Notes: generated by a model not told the origin, from the letters alone. A stretch of DNA of 64,000 nt from Chamaecyparis obtusa (GCA_027943335.1 BSBK01000871.1:880501-944500); one strand, 5' to 3'. Shown: positions 45,791 to 60,256, counted from the stretch's first letter. Translations and numbers: made by a program.

Positions 45791-48667
45791 ACCTATCATG
45801 ACCTCTATATGCAAGGGAGAATTATGAGGGTGACTCAAAGAATGATCATCTTCTTCAGAGAAGGATAGATAGTGAGGTGAGGTCAAATGACCCACCATAG
45901 ATTGGAACTGGTTGAGATCGAGATCCTTGGGAACATTTGCCTCAGCAAGAGCCTTATCCAAAATCTGCCTATGAGCAGGTGAGATCTTCAACAACTCAAA
46001 AATGGTAATCTAAGAATTGGTTCGCTGGAGTTGATCTAAGATGCTATAACTAGCCGAGCTAGCTGTAGGAACAAATTTCATATTTTTTTTGGTGGGGCCA
46101 ACAACAGTCTTATCCACAATTTGCTTCAAAGCGGATGTGGAAGTATCAGGTCTCTTATCCATAGTTTGTTTTGGAGTGGATGCAGAAGTATCGGGTCTCT
46201 TATCCGCAGTTTGTTTCGGAGTGGATGCAGAAGTATCGGGACCTTTCAAAAAAACTCTTCCTCATGATCGAGTGACAACATTAGCACAGTCTTGAGATTA
46301 TTCAGATTCAAATGAATGAGACATAGAACTACACAAGATAAAAGGAGTCTTAGATTTGGGAGCATCATCACTCCCTTTAGAAGCGATCACGTCACAATAC
46401 TCTATCTCGATAGGTTCGATCATACCAATAACATTGTCATTATTAGTGTAAAAGTAATTGACTTTAACATTGATATTCTTGGCATTTGAAGACTCACCCT
46501 TCTCATGAGGAGGGAAGGGATCCATAAAAGCTTGATGGTCTAAATTCTTATTATGGTTCTCCATAAGGATGTCACCATTGTTAATGAGATCTTGAACTTT
46601 ATGCTTCAGTTAGAGACAAGTAGAAGTCTCATGACCAATGTTTTGGTGATAGTCATAGTAAGCATTATCATTCCACCAATGAGGCCGTGATTGTGGGTCA
46701 TAAGTATGCTTTTTGAAAGGAGTAAGAACCTGATTTTCTATAAGATTTTTATATACGACATCAAGAGGCTCTCCCAAAGAGGTGAAATCACGCTTGGGTC
46801 GAGAGGCCCAAGGTTTGTTCCTAGCAAATCTTGAAGTTTGTTGATTATCTGTTGTGGTCTTTTCGACAGCCTTAGCTGCTTATATACTAGAAGTAATATT
46901 AAAAGTAGGCTTTGAAGGCTTCGCAATAACATTATCCACCACTCCATCATTTACTACATCTCTATTCTTATTGACAGTCTTTCCTTTATCCTTGTTTGTG
47001 GAGAATCCTTGTTTATTGTCTTTATTCAAAGTTAATTCTCCCTTCTTGATCATAAAGGCCTCTATTCACACAACCTGTTTGATCATACTATCAAAAGTAA
47101 GAGGACCTTGCAATTGCACTTGGTATCTGAAGTCTAGGACAAGATTTTCCAAGAAAATTTTGAGTCTCTCAGACTCTGGTAGCTTGTGAGGACACTTCGT
47201 ACATAATTGTCTCCACCTTTGGAGAAATGTTAGGAAAGATTCTCCTTGTCATTGTTTTAAATTGCAAAGATCCCAGATGTTGACAGGATGCTGAATATTA
47301 TGTGAGTAGTGCTAGAGAAAAAGGTTAGCCATTTCATCAAAAATTTTAATGCCAGTGGGCAATCTAGAGAACCATTCCATAGTTGGTCTACCCAAACTAC
47401 GAGGAAACAAGCACATGAGATAGGTTTGATCATGTATGAATTCCATAGACAATGCACCAAACTTCCTTAAGTGATCTTGGGGATCAGTTGCACCCAAGTA
47501 TTTTTCATATTTAGGGAGTTCTACACCTTTAGGAAAAGGTGGCATATGTAGACTTTTGTCAAAAGGGAAAGGACAAATACTTTCCATTGTAAATTGTTGA
47601 GCAAGTTTGTCCCTATTCTTCACAAGTTGACTAATCTAATTTTGCATGTCTTGGACCATCTTTTGCAACTTTGCAGTCTCAATCTCTTCTTCCTTAGCTA
47701 AAAGTGTTTCAACTTGATAGTCACAGGGTAACTTGGCCCCTTGTTTAGCTAACTCAAGGAAGTACTTTTCTTTCTCCTCTAGGAGAAGGATCTCCATCAT
47801 TTTAATGAGACCCTTATTAGCTTTGGTAGTGTTTATATCTTGTTGAGTTATCACCTTATTTTCATTCCCAAGAATCTCATAAATACTCAGAATCAGATCT
47901 TGTTGCTGATCATCTTGGTTTTGATCAAATGGAGGAGGATGATAGAAATAGGTGGGTTGTCGATCACCTTGAGGTTTGTTTCAAGATTGATCATCATTGT
48001 AGGACTGATTTTGGTCATGTTGAGATTGACCATGAGGCTACTCATTCCAAGGTTGAGCATGACATGGGTCATTAGAAGATTGACCATGATTGTTTTGAGA
48101 TTGATTACAAGTTTGACTATACTTGCCCAGTTGGAAATCAAGCGGATCTCCCATCCTTTTGGTGTGGGGTAATGCAATGATTGAAGCCTTAGTAAGGTGA
48201 TATGAACAATGTTGATGAGGCACAGATAATGTAACTTTTAGTGAGTAAATAGGATCAAAAGATTTAATGAATTTAGGTGGGAGGATATTGTGATCAGTGT
48301 CAATAGATTCAACAATACGAGTATTCTCAGCAGGATCAACAGGTACGATAATGGGATTAGTCCAAGGAAATGGCCTTCCAAAGTTATGAAACAATGAGTT
48401 GTTTTGGAAGTATGAGTTGTCTTTCTCTTGAAATGAGAAACCAGGTAGTGATTCAAACAATAGATTAAAACACTCTTGAAACACCGGAGGTGACGGTTGA
48501 GATAGACTATCTTTCAAAGTACTCAATGAGGAAATCAAGGATATCTCACAAAGTTTAGATTTTGCGACATATTCAAGATGATCTATTTCTTGATTAGGAG
48601 GTTCACTTCTACCTTGATTAGGATTCTAAATGGGATAATTCTTGCCACTTCTAGTCATGACAGTCAT
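45791..48667 (-). pseudogene. T1 Gag
   Basis: ATG at 48667-48665 begins MTVMTRSGKNYP, the kind of start common in Tat gag. Then comes QPSPPVFQECFNLLFESLPG, a coiled region near 47.7-47.85 kb (LLEEKEKYFLELAKQGAKL), and the Retrotrans_gag domain (FPKGVELPKYEKYLGATDP, GALSMEFIHDQTYLMCLFPR, MEWFSRLPTGIKIFDEMANL). Three near-identical 15-residue repeats (RPDTSASTPKQTADK type) lie at about 46100-46240. One frame is kept from 48667 to beyond the protease, broken only by nonsense codons as far as I can see. No zinc knuckle was recognised. Confidence 0.85.
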
Positions 48668-50859
48668 AGACGAAGATGAAATGAGAGAAGACTCGGGATA
48701 ATGCTAGACTCAGTCTCTAAGAACAATGCAAAGGAGATAAAGGCTAGAATAGCCAAGATGCAAGATGGACTTGGTATGAATCATCAAAAGAGGGGGCTAG
48801 AACAACTGAGATAAGACTATCGCAACACGAGATACAAAAGGCATAGAGAGATAAGGTAAGCCAATGAGAGATGACATGAGTCAAAGAAAAAATCAATCGA
48901 TTCCTAACTCAAAACAACCAGTTTCTAACATTGAATGATAGGAAAATAGAAAAATAGACCTCAGACAAAAATTAGATTAGATAAAAAGTCAAACAGTCAA
49001 TGGCAAATAGGTCTCTATTTTTGAAAACTAGGCTACAGTCTCGCGCGAGAGAGTACCAAGCCGTGCGAGGGAACACAAACCTTCACGCGAGAAAACAAAG
49101 TCTCGCATGAGAAAGTGCTCTGAAGAGTGAAACTTCACATGGGAAAAGTGCAAAATCTGACAATTTGACATAGTTTTTGAGGTTAAAGTTGAATTTTGAG
49201 GTACAACCTGAATTGATGTCTGATAGAAAATCCAGTTTCCTGACAGGTTTGAAGAACAGTTTAATCAACAATCTCATTTTGGGATTTCAAGCATTCTTTT
49301 AAAGACACAAAGGTTTAGATCAAGCACTTGTGATACAAGAAGCAGTCGTTAACATACCTATCAAGGATAAAGCAACTTGATAGCATCAGGGGAATCTTTG
49401 TTTGATAATGATTGGACTATGTTTAAGACTCGATAACAAACAAATAGCTTAGTCCTACAAAAAAATGGTGAGAAGACAAAACCTTTTCCCCATTGCTTAT
49501 GCGCATGCGTGCACCTCACACAGCCGTGTCACCCCCTAGAGGGCACCCATGTTTTCAATGTTTCCAAGGACTCAATAGTGTATGTTCAAAGGTTACCCTT
49601 GTAGCAGGGGCCAGTGTCGCAACCACCTTCAAGTGTCCAAGTGTATGCCTATTATGAGAATCTATGGGAGAGAGTCTTCCCCCTCCCTATGCAAAGATTA
49701 TGACTCCTTTCGGAGGTGAACCAGGTAGGCCACTAGCTAAGGAAATTTTTTAATAGGCTTTTGTTCACGCTAACCTTAAGTGCCCCCGATACAAGGTTGA
49801 GGCCTTGCAACCACAAAAACACCCGAAAGTCATACACCCCCACAAGCAGGGCTACGAGCGGGGCCACTTAGTATAATAGATGGAGCCTTCTCAAGATGAT
49901 AGTCAAAGTCTTGAGAAGGAAGATAACATTGGTTTGGAGTCTTTAGACTCAACAAAATGTTCTTTATTAGAGTGAGGTGGAATCACTGGTGAAAGGTGCG
50001 TACTCACTTGGGTCATTCCCGGAGGTTCAACTTTCGGTAGGCCCTCTAAAGGTGACACAACTTGGCTTAGATCTGAGGGTTTGATTTTCTATTTATCTCA
50101 AAGAGAGAAGAGCATACTTCTCTACCTCATCACTTCACCCAAACACATCAAGAAGATTCATCACTGAGTTAGCTTCACTCCACCACATCTACAAGCTTTT
50201 GGGTTTCTGTTTCTCTCAAAGAGAGAAGAACATAATCCCCTGGCAAACAGAAGCATAAAGATTCACTACCTTTCTCCGCTCCCCTAAGAATTTGTCATAT
50301 TAGTAAGATCATTAGGATTTTAGGTTCATTCATGGTCATCACCTCCATGTAATGAAGAGCCAAATTCCCTACTCACTATCAAAATCCTCAAGAAATTTTA
50401 ATGGAGCCCTATTTAGACTATGTGAATGAAAGCAAGAAATAAACACAACATTTTAGCAAGTCTTTGACTATCATCCTGCAATCAAACCCTTAGCATGTTT
50501 TATGTTCTTGATCAAACATCCTGTAGAAAATTGTTATGCTATGAAAATAATAGAGAAATAATAAACAACAGCAAATAGAAAATTGTCAGAAATTTGAAAC
50601 AGGAAAGACAGAAACTAAAAATTTTAAACCATTGTGTCCAAATCTCGCACGAGGAAGTACTCCATAACATGCAAGAAAGTACAAGGAGCCATGCAAGGAT
50701 GCATCAACTCACGTGAGAGAGTGCTACAAGGAGTGAAACTTCACGCAACACGCTCTGGATTCTCATGGGAGAATCTGTACACAGACAGTGTGGACGCACG
50801 ACAGAGCCTAAATTTCTTGTCAGAAAAAAATGAGAATGAGGCCAAAAATTGATCTTTTT
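48668..50859 (-). other. T1 5' leader, non-coding
   Basis: About 2.2 kb between primer site and gag. It holds CG palindromes of the CTCGCGCGAG type in two clusters (49037-49115 and 50640-50715) resembling those near the antisense gene at 35.6 kb, and a relatively GC-rich patch at 49490-49880. No long reading frame. Confidence 0.6.
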
Positions 50860-50877
50860 GCCCCACAGTGGGTGCCA
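50860..50877 (-). promoter_or_regulatory. Primer binding site of T1
   Basis: The minus strand reads TGGCACCCACTGTGGGGC three bases inside the 5' LTR. The TGG start and CACCCAC...GTGGGGC pattern resemble primer sites of Tat/Ogre elements. The tRNA was not identified. Confidence 0.75.
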
Positions 50878-50880
50878 AAA

Positions 50881-51910
50881 TGTATGTGGTTGAATGTGGA
50901 CCTCTAATCCAACTATACATGCAACATAGTCATTACTCACATGATTGAATTACAAGAGAGAGTATGAATTACTCAATCTGAAATCCATCGTGAAGTGACC
51001 TATTGCCTCCTATGTAGACGGGGTGTTTAATTACTCTCAGATTGGAGAGCCAACAACCATAAGACTGGTTCTACAATGGAGAATTTTCAAAAGCTATAAT
51101 GATAAGCAAAAAAACTGAAATTAAACTAGAATGAGTGCAATTTAATATAAGGTGCTTTGAAAGAAATATGACATTAATCTAGATAGCTTGGAAGGAAAAT
51201 ATGAAGTGCAGATTATTCTAAAGAATTTGAAATAGAATTAGATTAAGCTATGAGCAAATAAGCCAAACTAAGTATCATGAATATGCAATATTAAACTAAA
51301 TGAAAATTACACTAAAATGCAATAAAGGCTTTGAATTAATGAAATTGAGACACAAAAATACTATAGTTTAATTACTCTAAAAAATTGCCCCCCTTTGAAT
51401 GAAGAAATGGGGCTCATTAAATAGACAAGCCCAGGAAGAGAATGAAGGGGTTCTTGATTTGAAACTCCTGACCCTTCATTCCCATTTGAGACAAAAATGC
51501 ATAAATTACTTAATTAAAAGAATGAAAATTGCCACACAGGGTGACCTTTTGAATATTATGCATTATCAATTCAAAAATGAGTGTCCATTCAAATAACAAG
51601 TAATTATTAATTCCTTTTCATGTATATTAGCCAAATGGGGTGGGTTTAGTTTAATTCCAAGTACTTAGGAATTTAGGATTAAATTAATTTATCATAGGGG
51701 TAATTTAGCTAATAAAAGTTGAAGACTTTAGGAATTAATTTTAATATTTGATTAATGCAATTTAGGGTCTTTGCAATTAACATCAAGTCGAATTAAGTCA
51801 GGTAGAAGAGAGAAAAATTGCCTAGGGAACTAGGACTTTGGAGATGTAAAATTGATGAAAATGCACCAAAATCAATTGAATTTATTAGGTGCCAATTTTA
51901 GGGTATTACA
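50881..51910 (-). repeat. 5' LTR of T1
   Basis: 1,030 bp; longer than the 3' LTR mainly because of an extra block near 51437-51486. Confidence 0.92.
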
Positions 51911-54900
51911 CCAGACACATTCATCCTAAGTTGTAGGATTTGACTATGTACCTATGTCCTCGGAATTGGCACATGAGATAGTAACTTTGGCCTTTTATGC
52001 TGAGCCAATGTCGTCCCTATATGGATGACATACTTGTGTTATATTATTATCCCTCCAATACATGTTGGTAAATCCAGACTTCATGATGCATCTTACGTTA
52101 GACCCTTGAGCGTGTCTATGCATTTAGAGCTATGCAATTGTTGCGGAAGGTTTTAATTTAAATGTCATTTTTTAATATATCAAGGAATTTTTATATTTCA
52201 TTTCATTTACCAGCTAATTTTGATTCCAAATGCCTAGGATCGATTTGTTTTATTTTGGAAAAGGGCCAATTTGACTATTTAATTATTTAAACAATCCATT
52301 TTATAAGCCACTTTTGAAAAACTACTTATAATGTTGAAAAGTGGATTTTTACACTCACTTCCCATATTGTATTTTGGAGAAATTTTTATTTTAGCTCCAA
52401 ACCTTCTTGGAGAAGAATCTTCTTTTTCTCGTTGTGTGAGATTCGGGTGCCAGATATTCATGAGTGTCTTGTTAGATTTGTGCCGAGATTCCTCAACTTT
52501 GCCAAAGATTTCATTCTGTTTGGTAGAGTTTTCATTTGCTTCTTCAATTTCTATTTTTTTCCTCATTCATGAGAGGTAGGGCTTCCTAGATATTTCTTTT
52601 TACTTTATTGTTTCAAGTAAAATAAATTGCAATAGATTTTTGGGTTGAGAATTAGTATTCCCCCATGTTTTTTCTTGTTTGTATCACCTAGTTAGATGGG
52701 TATGAGCTTTTTAGTGATTTCATACGTGGGGTTTGAAGTTTTTACCTCGTTTCGCTATTGGATTTTGCATACATGCCTTGAATCTAGTTTTTATTAGATT
52801 TTTGGATGTTTTGGATTAAAATGGGAAATAGGTTTTAATTTCATTAAGTTATGAGAAGTTTGATTTTTGTGCATTTTTGTATTTGCCTCATTTTGCATGC
52901 CACCCAAATTTATCATTTTGTTTGTTCGACATGATTAAAACATTACAGTGGAATTTCCTCCATGTTTGCAACCACTTCATGGTTTTAATTCATGAATTTC
53001 AGATTTTTGGAAGGATCTATACTCTCAATAAAGTGCCCAGTTGAGTTTACTATGTGCTTTTGTATTGTGTTTTCCCTTGTGGATTTGACTCGTTGCTTGA
53101 TTTAGGATTGCCTCTTGAGTATGAGATGTTGGTATTTGAGACCACATCACAAGCACATTTAATTTTCCATGTTGGGATCTTAAGAGACCCACTCTCTTGG
53201 TTTGAGACCAAAATTGATTCCCTTATGTATTTTGGGTTTTATGACTTTGCCTCATTGCACTATTTTCTTGTACCTCATTGTAAGAACAAAATGAACCTAG
53301 TGTTTGGGTGGTGGAGTGGAGTGGCTCCTTACATGGACCCCGGTCCACAAGTGACCGAGATCATATACAAGAAGGGGTTTTCTTAACATGTGATAACTTA
53401 ATTTCAATAAATTGGGGTGAAACACTTAATAAAGGTAAATTGAGCTTTATGCCTACTTGTTCGTCTATGGTGACCTGAGGTAGATGGGTATCTTTCTTCC
53501 CAAGGGTGTTGACTTGAGATAAATTATAATTTATGTTTGTCTGAGGGCATTGACTTGAGATACATTTTGATTTTGTCTTTCTGAGGGCGTTGACTTGAGA
53601 CTCAATGCTACTTGAGCTCTTGAGAGCCAAGTAATGAAACTCCACCTTGAGTCCCTACATTATAGCCTTGTTATCTCTAAGTAGTGACCTCGACCTACTT
53701 GATTACTATAATTTTATTGTGTTCATACTCAGACCATGGGTATTCCTTGATTCATGCATTTTGATTGGTGTGTGTGTAACCCCTTTTGTGTATGTGGTTA
53801 CGTTGTGATTGTGGTTGGATTATTATCTCCATGAGTACGGTGGAGTGGGCCTAAGGGTTCCACATGGTATGGTATAATTGCATTAATATACCACTACTAG
53901 GGACTGGCGCATAGGGATTTACTTCCTCCAGTTGTAGGACTTGGAACTTGAGAGCTCACTTCACTATATGATATTGATTTATGTACATGTATGTACTTGA
54001 GTTTCCTATTTCATAGCCTATCTTACTTTATGCTTTCATTTATTCTTTCGATTTTCAATTGAGTGAGTATTTACTCGATATGCATGTTGTGGGTACTCCC
54101 CGGTGTGGAACTAGATTCTTTCCAATCATACATTAGTTTTGGCTTAGGATTTGACTTGTTGTTTTAAGCATTTGGGCCAAATTCACAGATCAGCTTTTGC
54201 ATCTGTGCCAATTGGCATCTCTACCTATAGTTTGGCATTTGTGGCCTCATTGGACATAGAATTTTTTTTATCTGAGAAACTCACCAGTCACAGATTGTCA
54301 TCTCTCTTAATTCATTTCTCTACTTCATCCATCGATGTCTTTGCCTATCTTTATTATCTCTACCTAGTTTGGAAATAGAAGTAGTTTCATAATATGGGTG
54401 TTATGTGGGTGCTTTCATGTTGGATTCCTGATGGTTCTTGGATGATTTATGGGTCTTGTTTATGTCAACTCATGGATTTTTGTTTACTTATTTCTTATGA
54501 TCATGGTTAGTAAGGAATGAACATGTATGGTTAATCATAGTAGGAATATCTCCTTGGGCTTAAAAAGAACATCTATGTCTTGGTATTGAATTGGTTAACT
54601 GTCTTCCTTATGTTATCCATGATTACTTGTGTCTTATCCTCTTGTGGTCTGCAAACATTTTTAGAATCCTTGAAGGGAAAAAAGAGAATGTGTGTCCTCC
54701 ATTTTGAGTGTATGGTTGATTACTTAGGAACCTTTGGATCTGTTTGTTAAGGCTTTCACTTATGTACAAACATGTGATGTTTATGTTGTTATCTTGAGTG
54801 ATGGTTTATTTCTTGTGATATGTTATATTATGCACTTGTTTACTTAATGCATATTCTATGTTGTGTTATGTTTACAAAAAAAATGTTTAGTGCTTGTTTT

Positions 54901-56839
54901 ATCCTCGTGTTGCAAGGGTTCTCAGAAAGGACATTTCAGATTCATGGCAACATAGGCATTGGGGGGAATTTGTTTGTGTCCAACCTTATTATGAGCTTCT
55001 CTCTGACCTCTTATGAGTTTGTTCAAATGCTTGGACTATTAAGAAGGATCTGATCTCTTATAGCTTGGGGTTTAGTCATCTTTGACCCTTACCCATGGAT
55101 AGAGCTATTGTTATTTTCCAAGAGGTTTCAAGTGCCCAAAAAATTATGGTTTTCTTGTTATTATTCTTTGATTTTTTGGAAGGATTTTTGTTTTGGATTG
55201 TTCTCTCCTTGGTTCATGTTAAAACAATGGTGGATTTTGTGGTGATTCCCTCTTTGTGTGGAGTGGGCTTCTAGGCCCTATCTATGCCTTGGTCCTGAAT
55301 ATGGTTGAGTGGTTTTCATCCTCCCCTTTGATTATTCTCTCTAAGGAAATTATTGTGGCGACACGCTTGAATGACCAATGTTTCTTCATTCACTATAGGT
55401 GTGTGTGTGTTTTTTTATGTAAGGTGGTTGAAATATACACCTCTGGTGGGTTGTTAGCATTGGTTGATTCTTTGTGGGTATATTTCTTGGCTGTGTTTTT
55501 TTACTTCCTTTTGGGTGGTTTCTAGTCTCTTTCTGAATGCGGTAGATGCTTCTTAATTAGATTGGGCTAAGGAGCTTTAGAAATTAGTTGGTATGATCTT
55601 AGCCATTGAGGGTTGGTTTTGGATATTTCTCTTTCCTATCCCCCTCACTTTGTTTTATGGTGTTGATGAAGCCCCTATTTGGGGGTTGTGTATGGTGAAG
55701 TTGCAAGAAGAAATGTGGACATAGTCTATGTCCTCTTCTATATTCTTGGTGTATTTTTTCATTTTCTCTACAAGGGGCCTTACATGTACTTGGATGTGGA
55801 CATAGTATATTGGGCTATCTGCCTTGCTGAAGTACTTGTGCGGTGGTTCTAGCTCTCTATTATTCTTGAGATTAGTGATGGTTAATTTTCTTTTAAAAAG
55901 GTTATGCTTGGTTATTGGGGTTTTGACCTTGTTCCTTTAGACCCACCCTATTCTGTGGTTTTTTGAAGCTATGGAGATCCTAGCCTTTCATGTGGTTTTT
56001 GTTCTTGTTTCCTTCAGTCTACTAGTGCTACTCTTCCTTTCAGGTTTTTCTTTGGTTTGGATGGAGATTATTCTCCTTCTTGTTATTTTGTATTGTGATT
56101 TTGGCATGCTCTTTTGGTCTACAGTGGAGGTTGTGTTTTCGATGTCTGACCTCTTTTGGACTAGTCCCTTTCCTGCATGACTCATATGGAGGAGGAGTCG
56201 AACCCTATAGAGTTGGGGTTTCTAAGTTCACCTTGGTTGCAAGTTTGGTGCATGGTGCTTATATTGTCCTTTCTCTTGTTCCTTATTGAGGTGGTGACAT
56301 ATCCTATAGAGATGAGGATTTTCTTGTGGATAGAGGATGATGGTTATTCTATGTGGTACTCTTTTAACTATGGTTGCTCAAATATGGCTCTAGATTCAAT
56401 TCAGCTCTTGGATATAAATGTTATGTGTTGGCTTATTTCTTCTAAGAGACAAGGATATGGGTCCTTGTGGATAAGCTTGGAACTTTCCAATGATAATTTC
56501 TTTTAGGTTTTTTCCTCTTTTGGTTTGGTCTATGGCAATCGTTGCCAACTCCACTAGTTTTTGTTTTGTTTTTTCAATTAGGCTATCTACTCTTTCTTGC
56601 ATAGACAATGGGTTTATTTCTAGTAACTAGATGTTTATTGATAGTTTTCAAGGGCTCATTTTGGTTTCCTTTTATTTTTGGTTAATGATCTTTACAATTA
56701 TTGGTATTGAGCTTACCCTTGTTTATGTCACTGATTGGCTATGCTCTATGATTGAGGTTGATGGTAACTATAAGTGGTCTTATCCTGTTAGTGGTCATTG
56801 GGATATAAGATGGATTATGCCCCTCTATGGATTGTAGTG
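51911..56839. other. Unassigned DNA right of T1
   Basis: Starts with the second CCAGA and should continue the element C LTR region. A TATA-like TTTATAAG at 52301 in a promoter-like context suggests a further plus-strand LTR. The rest (TG- and T-rich on the plus strand) holds no coding frame or repeat that I recognise; open frames up to 110 codons (for example 53054-53386) show no family features. Confidence 0.4.
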
Positions 56840-58217
56840 ATGTGAATGGAATCTTTTCACATCAGTGTTGCAAGTGGCCAATTGTGGCCTCTTATTCTCC
56901 CAATGAACTATTTAAGGAAGGTTGTTAATCTACCAATAGTGTGCCACTTGTGGGCGTGATTTATAACATACATCACCCTAGTTAATGTGATGTTGTTTTC
57001 TAAAAACCCTTGGGTTGTGGCATTGTAAGGCTCAACCCCCTTATTTGGCTGCTTATTAATTAAAAATAATGAATCTAAAAATGTATCAATAAGACAAAAA
57101 TATTTTTTTAAATAAATTATACTAGAAATTTATATTATTATCTTTTAACAACTAAAAAAGGATGCATAAAAGTCTTTCCTTTTAGGCACTCTCATACAAT
57201 CTCTAGCTTTAAATAATTGAAATTGCTAAATTTAAAATCTACTATTTTTTAGTAAATTTATATTTAAGTATTTATGCACCCAAAATTATCTTGCAATTAC
57301 TACACAATCAATTGAATTTATAGAATCAATTATAATCTAATATTGCACCCCATACTAAATTAATAAGTTTAAAAAAATTAAATAAATTTTAAAAAATATT
57401 AAATTATAAATTTTAGGCCTTAGATGGTTCAATTTATCCTAGAAAGATATTTCAATTAAATCTAATTAGGTAGGACAATATTGGATGTAGAGCTTTCCAA
57501 GATTTTCAATTTAAAAAATTGGTACAAAAAGCTAATCAAATCAAAGTTATGAGCTCTAAATGTTTCTACATCATCTAGTTTACAATATGCTCTATTTTCT
57601 AAACTAAAATTATAGTAAATCATTATTATTTATAGATGAAACTTGGTCCATTAAACTTAATGCAACTTGGTAAAAAGCTACAATAGTTGCAAAACAATAT
57701 TTTGTGATAACTTAGCAATTATTAATTATTTCAAAAGTCACCATAATGCATGAATAGTAGTCAACTTAAAATGAATTCAAAGTCAAACAAAAATGGACCA
57801 TAATAATTTTAGGTATATCTGATGAAACTTGGTCCATTAAACTTAATGCAATTTGGTAAGAAGCTACAATAATTGCAAAATAATATTTTTGTAATAATTT
57901 AGCAATTATTAATTATTTCAAAAGTCACCATAATGCATGAATAGTAGTCAACTTAAAATGAATTCAAAGTCAAACAAAAGTGGACCATCATAATTTTAGG
58001 TATACCTAATAACTCATTCATAACATCACATTTAAAATTCAATCCTTAAAAAGTTGACTTTAACTTATTTAATTCAATTAGATTAAAAGATTGATTGAAA
58101 TATAAAAATAATAATAAATTCATTTTTAAATTTAAGGCAAAGTGAATTAGATCTATCCATAATACATCTTATATCCCAATGATGCAATTTGTTATAGTGA
58201 AAAGATTCCATTCACAT
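56840..58217. repeat. Exact 21-nt inverted repeat 1.34 kb apart
   Basis: ATGTGAATGGAATCTTTTCA plus C at 56840-56860 is the exact reverse complement of 58197-58217. The left copy also folds on itself (TGATGTGAA...TTCACATCA). It encloses the 186-bp tandem duplication. Could be degenerate terminal inverted repeats of a small DNA element; no target duplication recognised. Confidence 0.5.
57635..58010 (+). repeat. 186-bp tandem duplication
   Basis: GATGAAACTTGGTCCATTAA begins at 57635 and at 57821 and the copies match nearly throughout. A partial third copy of the last part (AGTAGTCAACATGAAAAC...) is at about 58245-58320. Confidence 0.88.
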
Positions 58218-58481
58218 GAGAACTAGTGTAATTACATGAGAAGTAGTCAACATGAAAACAAATTCAAAGTCAAAGAAAAAGAACATAACATAATAATAAG
58301 TATAGGTATACCTAATAATACATTGTATCACTTCTAAAGTTCAATCTTTAGAGAAAGTTGACTTTAATCTTATTAATCTAAACAGATTGAAAATTTTATT
58401 AAAATGTAATAATGTTCTATTGTAAGCTTAATTTGAATTGACTTTAACTTGTGCATAATAATAAATAAAGCATTTTAAAAA

Positions 58482-58805
58482 ATCATAAAGATACATTTTA
58501 CAATAGAATAAGAATATATTATATAAACGAATCATAAAGAGAAACTTTAGATTGACATAGAAATATGTTAATAAAGATTACAAAGACAAACTTTAAAATA
58601 AAGTTATAGTGTGTTACTTTGAAAATCACAAAAATAAACTTTAGAATAGAACATAACTAAATTATTATAAAAATTCAAAACAAACTTCACAATGAAATAC
58701 AAATATATTTTAAAAAATAAAAACAAACTTTAAAAGAAACACAAATATAGTGTTAAAATAATTACAATGACAAAATTTAGAATTGAATAAGATTATATTA
58801 TTAAA
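58482..58805 (+). repeat. Degenerate 44-49-bp tandem repeat, about seven copies
   Basis: ATCATAAAGANAAACTTTAGA-type starts at about 58482, 58531, 58577, 58625, 58673, 58717 and 58761. AT-rich and highly diverged. Confidence 0.6.
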
Positions 58806-60240
58806 AAGTAAATATGTTCTTCCCCTCCAACATAAAAAAACAGATACTAAACATCACCCATTTGCATATTAAAAAGGTAAAGAGGAAGGTATGTAAAGCA
58901 CTTTGACCAAAATAACGTCGTTCCAATATAAACCAAACATCTTGGTTTTAATATAACGAATATTAAAAGTGATGAGTTGTAAGATACAATAAACTTAGTT
59001 TAACTATCCAATTTATTGGAGTTGCTAATGTTCTTCCTCTTAGAATAATACATCTATATTAATTTATTTGCTAATAAAGGTGTTTATCTTAATTAAGCTA
59101 AGAGAAATATGTGAAAGATTAACTAATATGGAATCGACTTTTGAGGTAAAAGTGTTTGAAAGTAGCTTACAAGATGATATTTTAGAAGTCATTTATGAAA
59201 GGAAAATGAAGTAATACACTTATTTTGTGCTTCTTGAAGGTGTTTTTAAGGAATATGGTATATACATATGGACCAAATTAAATAGGGGTTATACTTTTTA
59301 GAGGTATTATATTTTTTTAATATTTAATTTCGTTAAATGTGTTTAAGCTGTTTTTTAGTATGATTAATGTTATGTATAGATGTATTAAGTTTTGATTTCT
59401 TACTTTTAAAGTATATTAAGGTTTAAGTATTTTGTGCGGGTTGAATTGACAATCTTAATTTATATTTTTATTATTTTCTTGTATAAATTATTTTTTGACT
59501 TGGTTGAATTATTTGGTGTAACAAGAATATAAATGGATTAGTTTGTTTAAGAATTCAACACGTGTGTGAAATTTATCTTTAGCAATCCCTTCTTAGCTAA
59601 ATTAAAATCTTTAGCTTGGGTTTTGAAATTGACTAGCACTTTTATCATCTAAATATATTGAATAACATTTTTTCCATATAAGAGATCAACAACTCATTTA
59701 TGACTATCCAAATTACAAACCAAGACACCTCCCTAACTTTATCTATAAACCCTACATCCATTAGATTTCAATTTGTCAACCCTATCACATTAGTGCTATT
59801 TTCTCCCGCATTGACCCAAAACAACCTTAAGTAACCCCTTCATCTCACCCCACCTTGTGTCCCCATCTTAGTCTCATCCCTTAGCTAATGCTCCTCTACT
59901 ATCACATCTATTCCCATGATCCCTCTTCTCTTACTAATTCTCTCACATAGGTCCCAATAGTTTATAATCACCTCAAGCTCTAGACATGTTTGTATCTTAT
60001 CCTATATATTAAACAATATGATAACTAAGAGGCACAAAGAGTTGACAAGGCATCATATTGGAGCATCAAACTATTAGAGAAGACTTTATTTTTATCTTTT
60101 AAATGATTCTTCTTTGTTAAACCTTCAAGATCACATTCAAGGTTTTGTCCTAGAAAGATCCTCCTTGTAGTAATCTCTCTAAATTCCTACCTGTGGAATT
60201 ATATAACTTATACTAGGCCTTACTTTTATATAATTATGAT
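58806..60240. other. Unassigned AT-rich DNA
   Basis: Nothing recognised. 59700-60000 is C-rich on the plus strand (CCCTTCATCTCACCCCACC) and could be leader or ORF1 debris of the LINE that follows. Confidence 0.4.
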
Positions 60241-60256
60241 ATAATGCCTAATTCCC

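Noticed and set aside
53054..53386. 110-codon plus-strand frame
   Set aside because: No recognisable motif, domain or codon signal, and it is surrounded by unassigned repetitive-looking DNA.
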